Positions 1 to 6,420 of a DNA stretch of 12,129 nucleotides are shown piece by piece. A model generated the notes under the pieces. That model worked only from the letters and a program-made list of their open reading frames with translations. It was not told the DNA's origin and searched no databases. The position numbers were made by a program, and so were the translations under genes. Position 1 is the first letter of the stretch; each line of letters begins with the position of its first letter. This DNA comes from Sulfurimonas sp. (GTDB taxonomy: Bacteria > Campylobacterota > Campylobacteria > Campylobacterales > Sulfurimonadaceae): positions 1-12,129 of the forward strand of contig JAMOMX010000199.1 of the NCBI GenBank assembly GCA_027066935.1, written 5' to 3'.

Positions 1-249
1 GTAAGTATTTTTTTCTTTAGTAGCATTAAGCTCTTTGATTATTTTATCATTCAAAGATATTTTAATTTTTGTTATATTTTTATCTGCATTATTAACAGGA
101 ACTTTTACAACAATTGTTACAAGATCGCCACTATAGCGAGACATATCCTGAGGCTCTAAAATTTCAACTTTTGGTAGTAAACTATTAGCCTCAATGCTTA
201 AAGCAAAGAGGGATAATAATAAGATGAATTTTAGATATAAATTAGACAA
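1..249 (-). CDS. Exported protein of unknown function, N-terminal 83 residues (partial)
   Basis: The reading frame is open from a TTG at 249-247 to the left edge, so the C-terminus is missing. The TTG follows the TAA stop of the multiheme cytochrome with no spacer and in the same frame. I chose it because the encoded N-terminus is a good signal peptide: short polar start, one Lys, a hydrophobic core (FILLLSLFALS), then a likely cleavage after IEA. No ATG lies in frame before residue 37. The only ribosome-site candidate is a weak AAAGAG about 10 bases upstream, so translational coupling to the cytochrome is likely. The mature part (LLPKVEILEPQD..., then alternating polar and hydrophobic residues) looks like a beta-sandwich or Ig-like fold, but I do not recognise a family. 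Its position suggests a periplasmic or surface partner of the cytochromes; this is inference. Confidence 0.6.
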   Translation of the reverse strand, partial: MSNLYLKFILLLSLFALSIEANSLLPKVEILEPQDMSRYSGDLVTIVVKVPVNNADKNITKIKISLNDKIIKELNATKEKNTY

Positions 250-1476
250 TTATTTTAAATTCTCTTTAGGTGTTATGCGGTCATAATGACGACGAGCATG
301 ACATGCAGGCGCACATGAACCACCATCTTCAGTTTCTATGAAACGCATAGGGAAGTTAATTTTTCCAAATTTTGTTTTCTCACGCAGATGGTGAGGATAT
401 TTTTTGGTACCATGAAAATCATGACAAGCACGACAAGAACGACCCTTTTCTTTATTTACATGAACATAATGCATATTATGATCACCATTTCTAAAGTTAG
501 TCATATCTTTTGTAAACTCATCTTGAATTTTTCCTACTTCATGACATTGAAAACAGATATAGTTTTTCTCATCAAACTTCGCATAAAAATCTCTTGGGAA
601 CGCTTTTTTCAACATTCTTAAGTTGTTTGATCCATGTGGATTATGACATGCTGCACAATCACCCCAAAGAATTGGACCATGCCAATCAGGATTTTTATCA
701 AGATGTTTACCAATGTCTGAGAGTTTATAACCTGTTTCATCAGTTACTAACTCTTCACTATGACATGTTAAACATAACTCTTTATTTGTATCTTTTATTA
801 GAAATTTTGGATTCTCAGAACCATGTGGATCGTGACATTCAAGACATTTTCTTGGTCTATCTAATGCTCCATGTTTATCTGTAACATTATTAATCCATAC
901 CTCTTTTTCTGTATGACACATAAGACATAGATCTTTTTTACCATCAGCTTTTAGTTGAAACTCATGATCTTCTGTATGTGGGTCGTGGCAATTTGTACAT
1001 TGATCTTGTACTGGTGGATGTATATTTGTAGTATTATGTAAGAACTCACCTTTTGCTTGATGACAAGAGTTACATAATTCATTGATGCTTGAGGCAACTA
1101 AAAGTTTTGCATTATCTGATTCATGTGGATTATGACATGCAGTACATGCACCAGCACCAACTGGACCATGGATAAATTTTTTATCATCTTTTGGTGTATG
1201 ACACATACCACAAAGTTCTGGTGGGTCCATTATTAGTTCACCATCAGCACCCTCTTCATCAGTATGACAAGTAGTACAATCTCCCCATTCGTATGGTGGG
1301 TGTACAACTTTTGTTTCTGAACGCAGTGGAGTTCCGTAAAATATCTCATCATCAGTAAGTGGTTTTTCACTTGCAGCTTCTTGAGAGTATGCTTTAACTT
1401 CTTGTGCATGTAAAGAGAAGTTAAATAGCATAAATCCTATTAGAAATGAGAGTAAATAATATTTTTTAATTTTCAT
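250..1476 (-). CDS. Multiheme c-type cytochrome (11 CXXCH + 1 CX3CH), doubled-CXXCH type
   Basis: A 408-residue exported electron-transfer protein. A signal peptide (MKIKKYY, then a hydrophobic stretch ending LHA at residue 24) sends it to the periplasm, where covalent haem attachment occurs. Canonical CXXCH motifs begin at residues 67, 89, 111, 135, 160, 184, 211, 235, 274, 308 and 348. A twelfth, atypical CX3CH (CAPACH) lies at 388-393. Many canonical motifs continue as CHxPHxS, or are preceded by ELC or DLC, in alternating pairs; this is the pattern of doubled-CXXCH cytochromes. Extra His residues (HPP, HGP, PHG) could give bis-His ligation. AAAGG lies 6-7 bases before the ATG. It follows the monoheme cytochrome gene by 25 bp, so the two are probably co-transcribed. 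Substrate and final location cannot be read from sequence; surface export by the adjacent T2SS is only a hypothesis. Confidence 0.93.
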   Translation of the reverse strand: MKIKKYYLLSFLIGFMLFNFSLHAQEVKAYSQEAASEKPLTDDEIFYGTPLRSETKVVHPPYEWGDCTTCHTDEEGADGELIMDPPELCGMCHTPKDDKKFIHGPVGAGACTACHNPHESDNAKLLVASSINELCNSCHQAKGEFLHNTTNIHPPVQDQCTNCHDPHTEDHEFQLKADGKKDLCLMCHTEKEVWINNVTDKHGALDRPRKCLECHDPHGSENPKFLIKDTNKELCLTCHSEELVTDETGYKLSDIGKHLDKNPDWHGPILWGDCAACHNPHGSNNLRMLKKAFPRDFYAKFDEKNYICFQCHEVGKIQDEFTKDMTNFRNGDHNMHYVHVNKEKGRSCRACHDFHGTKKYPHHLREKTKFGKINFPMRFIETEDGGSCAPACHARRHYDRITPKENLK

Positions 1477-1501
1477 TTAGTACCTTTCATCTGTCTTTTG
1501 T

Positions 1502-1846
1502 TTAAAATGGTCTATCGTTTGCTGTAACAATGTGCTCAGCTAAGTCATTCATCTCATGTTCAAATAAAGAGCGTATCTTTATAAGTTGTGGATTCATCAC
1601 AGAAGCACGAGCTGGATCAACAATTGGAGTCCCTTGTCCTCGTAGGTATGAAAGAAGATCTCTTTCTTGACCTAAATAATGAATAGCGATTGATTTTAGT
1701 GATGGTCCAATAGTGTCAACATCTACTTTATGACATATTGCACAACCTTTTGTCTCAAAAATTTCTTTACCGTTTGCATTTTCTGCAACGGCATTAGAAA
1801 CTAAAAACGCTTGCGCTAAGATTACACTTAGTATTAATCTTTTCAT
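1502..1846 (-). CDS. Monoheme class I cytochrome c, periplasmic
   Basis: A 114-residue small electron carrier. A cleavable signal peptide ends at AVA/EN (residue 21). A single haem motif CAICH lies at 35-39 after the usual amphipathic helix (NGKEIFETKG). GPSL at 48-51 supplies the conserved Pro, and Met84 (SVMNPQL) is the likely sixth ligand, giving the His/Met arrangement of c551/c8-type cytochromes. The length after cleavage (about 93 residues) fits that group. AAGGG sits 6 bases before the ATG. It is the first gene leftward from the divergent promoter and precedes the multiheme cytochrome by 25 bp. It plausibly shuttles electrons to or from that protein; this is inference from context. Confidence 0.9.
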   Translation of the reverse strand: MKRLILSVILAQAFLVSNAVAENANGKEIFETKGCAICHKVDVDTIGPSLKSIAIHYLGQERDLLSYLRGQGTPIVDPARASVMNPQLIKIRSLFEHEMNDLAEHIVTANDRPF

Positions 1847-1885
1847 ATCTAACCCTTTTTTAAGATAATATTTTTTTATGTTAGC

Positions 1886-1917
1886 ATAATAATTTATTGA
1901 AAATAATAAATTATTAT
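1886..1917. repeat. Perfect 13-bp A/T inverted repeat in the divergent promoter region
   Basis: ATAATAATTTATT (1886-1898) and AATAAATTATTAT (1905-1917) are exact reverse complements separated by GAAAAT. The right arm covers most of the TATAAT box of the leftward cytochrome promoter. It could be an operator for a dimeric regulator. In DNA this AT-rich chance palindromes are more likely than usual, so function is uncertain. Confidence 0.45.
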
Positions 1918-1918
1918 A
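1913..1918 (-). promoter_or_regulatory. Candidate -10 box of the cytochrome operon promoter
   Basis: TATAAT is read on the - strand within the AT-rich intergenic region, about 67 bases before the ATG of the monoheme cytochrome. No -35 element resembling TTGACA is seen, which is usual for epsilonproteobacterial sigma-70 promoters that rely on the -10 box and periodic A/T tracts. The 13-bp palindrome overlaps it. Confidence 0.4.
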
Positions 1919-2021
1919 TAAAATTAATTTTTTTAGTATATTTGTATAGTATCTACCTACTTTATAGAGATAAATTTTTAGTTGATATAATTTTTGTATT
2001 TAAGATTTAGTATTTTTTCAC

Positions 2022-2027
2022 TATAAT
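2022..2027 (+). promoter_or_regulatory. Candidate -10 box of the T2SS operon promoter
   Basis: A consensus TATAAT is preceded by a T-rich run (TATTTTTTCAC), as in epsilonproteobacterial vegetative promoters. It predicts a start near 2034 and a short leader of about 23 bases before gspG. A second TATAAT at 1986-1991 is a weaker alternative that would give a leader of roughly 60 bases. Confidence 0.55.
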
Positions 2028-2043
2028 AAGTAATTAAAAAATT

Positions 2044-2048
2044 AAAGG
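2044..2048 (+). promoter_or_regulatory. Ribosome binding site deciding the gspG start
   Basis: AAAGG is 8 bases from the ATG at 2057 and 5 bases from an in-frame TTG at 2054. The ATG gives the normal 8-residue prepilin leader and is preferred. The next in-frame ATG at 2069 has no purine-rich site at a useful distance. Confidence 0.6.
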
Positions 2049-2056
2049 CAACATTG

Positions 2057-2488
2057 ATGCAAAAAAATATGAGAAGAGCATTCTCTTTAATAGAACTAAT
2101 GGTAGTTATAGTTATACTAGGGTTGTTAGCAGCAATGATAGTTCCAAATTTAACTGATAAAGGTGAAGAAGCAAAAAAGAAAATAGTATGTATAAATATG
2201 AAAAATATTTATAATACTATGCTTGATGCTTTTAAAATAGATAATGGCGTATATCCATCGACAGAAGAAGGTTTATTGTTACTTATTGAAAATCCTGATG
2301 AAGAAAGATATCCAAATTATGCGCTAGGCGGATATTTAAAAGATTCTAAAATACCAAAAGATTCATGGGGTAGTGAATTTATCTATATTAATGATGAGGG
2401 AAGTATTGAGCTAATCTCTTTAGGCGCTGATCGTAAAGAGGGTGGTAAAGATGAATCGAGTGATATTAAAATGAGTGAGTGTAAATAA
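2057..2488 (+). CDS. gspG: Type II secretion major pseudopilin GspG
   Basis: A 143-residue major pseudopilin that polymerises into the periplasmic pseudopilus pushing substrates through the secretin. The class III leader MQKNMRRA is followed by FSLIELMVVIVILGLLAAMIVP; the predicted cut is between Ala8 and Phe9, with Glu at +5 (residue 13). Ala replaces the usual Gly at -1. GspG hallmarks follow: NGVYPSTEEG near 63-72, DSWGSEFIY near 102-110, and SLGADRKEGGKDESSDI at 121-137, matching the acidic calcium-binding loop of GspG (usually SLGADGxEGGxxxxADI). Cysteines at 45 and 142 are a possible disulphide. It is first in the operon, right after the promoter, which suits the most abundant subunit. 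Leaders of this kind are cut by GspO/PilD, which is not in the window. Confidence 0.95.
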   Translation: MQKNMRRAFSLIELMVVIVILGLLAAMIVPNLTDKGEEAKKKIVCINMKNIYNTMLDAFKIDNGVYPSTEEGLLLLIENPDEERYPNYALGGYLKDSKIPKDSWGSEFIYINDEGSIELISLGADRKEGGKDESSDIKMSECK

Positions 2489-2510
2489 GATGAATAATTT
2501 ATTTTTGCCA

Positions 2511-2528
2511 TCACTAAAGTTTTAGTGA
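2511..2528 (+). repeat. Palindrome/hairpin between gspG and gspH
   Basis: TCACTAAA (2511-2518), GT, TTTAGTGA (2521-2528) are exact reverse complements. The stem ends at the first base of the gspH ribosome site, and seven T residues follow at 2535-2541. It is not a classical terminator because GAGGAG lies between stem and T tract. It could be a leaky terminator, an mRNA-processing or stability element for gspG, or a control on gspH translation. It is the only such structure between genes of the operon. Confidence 0.6.
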
Positions 2529-2534
2529 GAGGAG
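2528..2534 (+). promoter_or_regulatory. Strong ribosome binding site deciding a TTG start for gspH
   Basis: AGAGGAG lies 5 bases upstream of the in-frame TTG at 2540. The alternative GTG at 2525 has no purine-rich site and would place AGAGGAG inside the coding region. The TTG start is therefore preferred. Confidence 0.6.
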
Positions 2535-2539
2535 TTTTT

Positions 2540-3100
2540 TTGGGGAGTTGTTCTCAAAAAAAGAAAAGGCTTAATAGAGGGGCTTTTTCTTTGGTAGAGT
2601 TACTAATTGTTGTTTTAATTATTGGCATTGTTTATACCCTTGCGGTTAGTAGTTTGCAATCGTTAAAAGATGATAAAATAAAACCAAATCTTTTAAATTT
2701 AAAAAACTACCTCTCCTCAATTTTACAAGAGAGTAGTGTAAAACTTATCTGTCTTGATAGATGTAGTGATTGTTCCATATATATCGATGGAAAACTAGAT
2801 GAAGAGCTCTCAAATGAGTTTGATGATTTTTTAGATTCAAGTGTTGAGACTTATAGATATGATTTTAACTTGGGGATGATAAATCTTAAAAATAAAATTT
2901 ATTATAATTCACAAAACAATGAAGAAGAGATCTGTTTTTCATACGAAGTAGATAAGAAAGGGGTAGGTGAGCAAGTGATAGTAAAGTATAAAGGTTATGT
3001 TTATGATTTTACACAATATTTTACTAACACTTTGCGCTACTCCTCTTTAGATGATGTGTTAGATGCTAAAGAGGAACAAGCTAGCAAGGTGCTTAAATGA
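2540..3100 (+). CDS. gspH: Type II secretion minor pseudopilin GspH-like
   Basis: A 186-residue type IV pilin-like protein. From the TTG the leader is MGSCSQKKKRLNRGA, followed by FSLVELLIVVLIIGIVYTLAV; the cut is predicted between Ala15 and Phe16, with Glu at +5. The body is unlike GspG: no calcium loop, a Cys cluster (CLDRCSDC) about a third of the way in, then beta-rich sequence, as expected for a minor pseudopilin. Assignment to H rests on its place directly after gspG and on the FSLVELLIVVLIIG helix, because H-type bodies diverge strongly. The SCSQ-basic-AF stretch before the cut resembles the leaders of gspI and gspJ. The TGA overlaps the gspF ATG (ATGA), indicating translational coupling. 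A GTG at 2525 would add five residues. Confidence 0.75.
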   Translation: MGSCSQKKKRLNRGAFSLVELLIVVLIIGIVYTLAVSSLQSLKDDKIKPNLLNLKNYLSSILQESSVKLICLDRCSDCSIYIDGKLDEELSNEFDDFLDSSVETYRYDFNLGMINLKNKIYYNSQNNEEEICFSYEVDKKGVGEQVIVKYKGYVYDFTQYFTNTLRYSSLDDVLDAKEEQASKVLK

Positions 3101-4311
3101 TTTTTAAGTATATCGGAATTGATGAAGCTGGTAAAAAAGTAAAACAAAAAATAGAAGCGCTTAGTTTAGAAGAAGCAAAACAAAGAGTTAAATCAACTGG
3201 AATTATTCTCCAAGAGATACAAGAAGATGAGATATCTTTGTTTGATAGTTTTAAGCTTTTTTCCAAATATAAAATTCCCTCAAAAGAGTTAGCATCACTA
3301 TCTCGTGAACTCTCAATGTATATTCGCTCAGGTATAACAATAGTCTCAGCTATAAAGATAGTTAAAACTCACTATGAAACAAATAAAAAAATGAATCTAT
3401 TTTTAACTACAATTAGTACACATTTAGATGAGGGGAAAGATCTTTATACAGCACTGAACACTCAAGAGATAGTAGAGCTTCCAAGTTTTTTTATAGAATC
3501 TATAAAAGTTAGTGAAAATGGGGGTATTTTAGATGAGGTACTCTTAGAGCTATCTCGCTTTTTAAAAGAACAAGACAACATAAACAAAGAGATAAAGGGA
3601 GCCTTTGCTTACCCATCCTTTATGGTAATAATCTCTTTAGTTATGATATCTTTTATGCTAGCGTATGTAGTTCCTGAAATTACAGGAATTTTTGATAGTT
3701 TAAATCAAGAATTACCACTCCCTACAGTTATTGTTATTGCTATGGGAGATTTTTTTAGTGCTAATTTTATAACTATGTTGATTGTAGTGGTTATTTTTGT
3801 ATTTATATTTTTATTGCTTATGAAAAAAAGTTTTTCATTTGCATATTTTATCCATAAACAACTTTTAAGGTTACCTCTTTTTGGAGTGATTGCTGAAAAA
3901 AGTGAACTGGCAAGATTTTCTTATATAGCTTCTTTACTTATCCGTTCAGGTGTACCATTTGTTCAAACAATAAATCTAAGTGCAAATATTTTAAATAATT
4001 TAGTTTTAAAAGAGCTCTTTGAGGGTGCTTCAAAAAAAGTAGTTGAGGGGGAACTTCTCTCTAATGCTTTAAATAACTCCAAAATTAAGATAGATAATGC
4101 TTTTATCCAATCAATAGCTTTAGGTGAAGAGACCTCTCAACTTCAAAATGTGCTTACAAATACAAGTGAGCTTTATTTTGAAGAAAACCGCGATAAAATA
4201 TCTATACTCCTTACTCTTTTAGAACCTGCTCTAATGCTTTTTGTTGGTGGGACAATAGGTTTCATAGTTGCTGCGATGTTGCTTCCAATTTTTTCAATGA
4301 GCATTAGTTAA
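3097..4311 (+). CDS. gspF: Type II secretion inner-membrane platform protein GspF
   Basis: A 404-residue polytopic membrane protein at the core of the assembly platform, thought to couple ATPase motion to pseudopilin extraction. It starts MIFKYIGIDEAGKKVKQKIEA, the typical GspF/PilC opening. Two copies of the T2SSF helical domain follow (about 65-190 and 268-395), each with an RSGI or RSGV turn (78-80 and 283-286 regions). Membrane segments are predicted at about 170-192 (starting at FAYPSF), 223-242 and 376-398 (ending GFIVAAMLLPIFSMS). Length is normal for the family. AAGG lies 7 bases before the ATG, which overlaps the gspH stop by 4 bases; gspK follows after 3 bases. It could in principle be a type IV pilus PilC, but every neighbour is T2SS. 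Confidence 0.95.
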   Translation: MIFKYIGIDEAGKKVKQKIEALSLEEAKQRVKSTGIILQEIQEDEISLFDSFKLFSKYKIPSKELASLSRELSMYIRSGITIVSAIKIVKTHYETNKKMNLFLTTISTHLDEGKDLYTALNTQEIVELPSFFIESIKVSENGGILDEVLLELSRFLKEQDNINKEIKGAFAYPSFMVIISLVMISFMLAYVVPEITGIFDSLNQELPLPTVIVIAMGDFFSANFITMLIVVVIFVFIFLLLMKKSFSFAYFIHKQLLRLPLFGVIAEKSELARFSYIASLLIRSGVPFVQTINLSANILNNLVLKELFEGASKKVVEGELLSNALNNSKIKIDNAFIQSIALGEETSQLQNVLTNTSELYFEENRDKISILLTLLEPALMLFVGGTIGFIVAAMLLPIFSMSIS

Positions 4312-4314
4312 TAG

Positions 4315-5229
4315 ATGCAAAATTTAAGAAAAAACGCTATAGCACTCCTTATGACTATGATGTTTATAATTGCGATAACTCTAAGTATTGGAATTGGTCT
4401 AAAGTATACTAATGATGCACAAGATACACTAAAAAAAGAGATTTTTTTAATTCAAACAAATGTAATTATAGAGGATATTCTAAATATTTTAAAAACCTCA
4501 AAAGAGTTAGGTATGATAAAATCAGAAATAGAACTATTTATATTTTTATCTAAAACTTCATTTATTCCAATAGAATATGCAGATATAAAAATAGCTTTAG
4601 AGTTAAGAAGTGCGAGATCAAAATTTAATCCTAACACTCTGTATGAATCAACCTCTACAAATCCAAATAAGCAAAGAGTGTTGGCACTAAAAGAGTATAT
4701 GTCAAACAATATGGTAGATCCAACATATGTAGATATATTATTGGATGGTATGGGTGGAATAAAAGAAGACAATATCTATAATAGCGATATATTTAATGAA
4801 AAACCTAATTTATTTAGAGACTACATCACAAGTAGTGAGCATCTAAAAGAGTTTAATGATTTTTATACAAATAGTTTTTATGACAATTCCCTTTCAAAAA
4901 TTAAATTTGAAGAAATTTTTTATTTTACAAAAGATAAAAATGTAAGCATTGATTTAAATTATGCATCTGCTGAAGTTTGGAAATTGATGCTTGGAATCAG
5001 TGATGAAGAGGCTAAAACTTTAACTCTATATGCTGGAGCTTACACTGATGAGAATCCTCCTTTGTTAGGAGATATACAAAATGAGATGTTAGAAAACTTT
5101 AAAACAAGTTATTTTGAGCCATATATAGATGTTAGACTAGAGATAATTCAAGATATGCTTAGTGCTAAAATAGTCTTTGAGTACGATATAGTAAAAAGAA
5201 AAGGGTATAATTTCCATTATGAAATTTAA
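4315..5229 (+). CDS. gspK: Type II secretion minor pseudopilin GspK
   Basis: A 304-residue large minor pseudopilin that, with I and J, caps the pseudopilus tip. The leader MQNLRKNA is followed by IALLMTMMFIIAITLSIGIGL. This matches the GspK opening (usually G/VALLTVLL), which lacks the +5 Glu; here +5 is Met. The length, about twice that of other pseudopilins, fits GspK's inserted alpha-helical domain. Residues near 212-240 (IDLNYASAEVWKLMLGISDEEA) resemble the helical NxNTAxxxxLxxLxGIs signature of the family. The residue before the cut is again Ala. The gene begins 3 bases after gspF without a clear ribosome site, so translation is probably coupled. Its end overlaps gspL by 11 bases. Confidence 0.88.
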   Translation: MQNLRKNAIALLMTMMFIIAITLSIGIGLKYTNDAQDTLKKEIFLIQTNVIIEDILNILKTSKELGMIKSEIELFIFLSKTSFIPIEYADIKIALELRSARSKFNPNTLYESTSTNPNKQRVLALKEYMSNNMVDPTYVDILLDGMGGIKEDNIYNSDIFNEKPNLFRDYITSSEHLKEFNDFYTNSFYDNSLSKIKFEEIFYFTKDKNVSIDLNYASAEVWKLMLGISDEEAKTLTLYAGAYTDENPPLLGDIQNEMLENFKTSYFEPYIDVRLEIIQDMLSAKIVFEYDIVKRKGYNFHYEI

Positions 5230-6016
5230 TCAAAATAGAAAAATAATCTTTTTAGACCCACATACAAGCATAACTATAGGTGATGAAAAGGTAGATATTA
5301 TACTATCCCCATCACTTTACTGGGTAAAAAAAATTAAACTACCTGTGAAGTATATTCGTGATGCGAAAAAGCTTCTTGTAAGTTTGTTTGAAGATGTTTT
5401 GCCAGATGGAGATTATAGTTATAGTGTATATAAATCTGATGAATACTTTTTTATATTTGCTTATGAAGATAAAGTTATTTTAAACCTACTGGTTGATCGT
5501 GGTATAAGTTCTAGCAATATATACTCAATCCATTTTGCTCAAAGTGAGTTAGATAAGATTGATGGTGCTGTGAAAATAAATGAAAAACAAAGTATCTATG
5601 TAAAAGATTCCATTGTAACTTTAGTTCCATGTTGTTGGATAGAGGAAAAAGGAAACTTAGACCTTAAAAACATAAAACTCTCAAACAATACAATTACTTT
5701 ACAACAGTTTGGGCATATAGTAGATAGGTCTAGTTTAAAAAAGATAGCTGCTATATTAGTTATTTTTATTATTTTAATTTTTAGTGAACTTTTTATTGTT
5801 AACTCAAATGTAAATAAAATTGAGATGCAAACACAGGAGCTTACTTCAAAATACAAATTAAAACCAACAATGTTTCAAAATAAAGCTGTTTTAAAAAAAT
5901 ATAAATCTATCCATGTTACTCAAACAAAATTTAGACAAGAGATGTCAAAAGCACTTAAGCAAAAAAACATTAAAACTATCACATACAAAAATAAGATATT
6001 GAGGGTTAGTTCATGA
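5219..6016 (+). CDS. gspL: GspL-like inner-membrane platform protein (short form)
   Basis: A 265-residue protein with one central membrane segment at about 175-195 (KKIAAILVIFIILIFSELFIV). This leaves a cytoplasmic domain of about 174 residues and a periplasmic tail of about 70: the bitopic GspL layout, in which the cytoplasmic part docks the ATPase GspE and the periplasmic part pairs with GspM. The cytoplasmic domain has alternating beta strands and a SLYWVKKIKLP segment but no actin-like signature I can identify. It is well under the usual GspL length of nearly 400, so the call rests on topology and on its position between gspK and gspM. It starts inside gspK (11-base overlap); AAAGGG is rather far upstream. 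It ends with a 4-base overlap into the next gene. Confidence 0.7.
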   Translation: MKFNQNRKIIFLDPHTSITIGDEKVDIILSPSLYWVKKIKLPVKYIRDAKKLLVSLFEDVLPDGDYSYSVYKSDEYFFIFAYEDKVILNLLVDRGISSSNIYSIHFAQSELDKIDGAVKINEKQSIYVKDSIVTLVPCCWIEEKGNLDLKNIKLSNNTITLQQFGHIVDRSSLKKIAAILVIFIILIFSELFIVNSNVNKIEMQTQELTSKYKLKPTMFQNKAVLKKYKSIHVTQTKFRQEMSKALKQKNIKTITYKNKILRVSS

Positions 6017-6420
6017 GGGTTATAAATCCTATATATATTGGCTTGTTGCTTATAAGCGTATTGGCAATAGGTATTTTTAGTTTAAACTCTGCAAAATCTG
6101 ATTTAGTAGAGACAAAAAAAACTTTTTTAGAGACTTCAAAAGTTGCTATTGAACTTAGTGAGTTAAAAAAAGCTTATCAAAAAGATCAAGCTTCACAAAA
6201 AAATCTTAAAAAAATCTTATCTCAAAAAATATTAAGAGAAGCAAAGCTTAATGCAAAATTTAAGAAAAATTACCTCTCTTTGCAAAGTAAAGAGATGGAT
6301 AAAAAAGCACTTAATTTTTTAATGAGTAAAATTTTAAATGGCACCTATAATGTTACAAGTATGAAGATAAAAAAACTAAATGAGTCAAAAGCTAGTTTTG
6401 AGATGGAGATAAAATGGTAA
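6013..6420 (+). CDS. gspM: GspM-like inner-membrane protein (short form)
   Basis: A 135-residue protein with an N-terminal membrane anchor at about 6-24 (PIYIGLLLISVLAIGIFSL). A Lys/Glu/Gln-rich stretch, likely coiled coil, spans about 28-75, and a small C-terminal alpha/beta part ends in a beta strand (KASFEMEIKW). This is the plan of GspM/PilO-like proteins that dimerise with GspL through coiled coil and ferredoxin-like fold. Family sequence identity is always low, so the name relies on topology, size and order (K-L-M-N). GAGGG lies 7 bases before the ATG. The start overlaps gspL by 4 bases and the end overlaps the next gene by 7. Confidence 0.68.
   Translation: MRVINPIYIGLLLISVLAIGIFSLNSAKSDLVETKKTFLETSKVAIELSELKKAYQKDQASQKNLKKILSQKILREAKLNAKFKKNYLSLQSKEMDKKALNFLMSKILNGTYNVTSMKIKKLNESKASFEMEIKW

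Noticed and set aside
388..884. Two overlapping + strand open frames (388-621 and 594-884) opposite the multiheme cytochrome
   Set aside because: They are antisense shadows of a gene with clear haem motifs. They have no signal peptide, ribosome site or recognisable domain, and their Tyr/His/Met-rich composition reflects reverse-complemented cytochrome codons.
2525..2539. GTG start for gspH
   Set aside because: It has no ribosome site upstream, and the excellent AGAGGAG would be coding. TTG at 2540 with 5-base spacing is preferred, though not proven.
2511..2541. Intrinsic terminator after gspG
   Set aside because: The stem is AT-rich and weak, and the T tract is separated from it by GAGGAG. 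The downstream genes have no other evident promoter, so a full stop here is unlikely; a leaky one remains possible.
4452..4772. - strand frame of 106 codons inside gspK
   Set aside because: It is fully antisense to a gene with strong family features and has no ribosome site. The other - strand frames inside gspL, gspC, gspD and gspE were rejected for the same reason.
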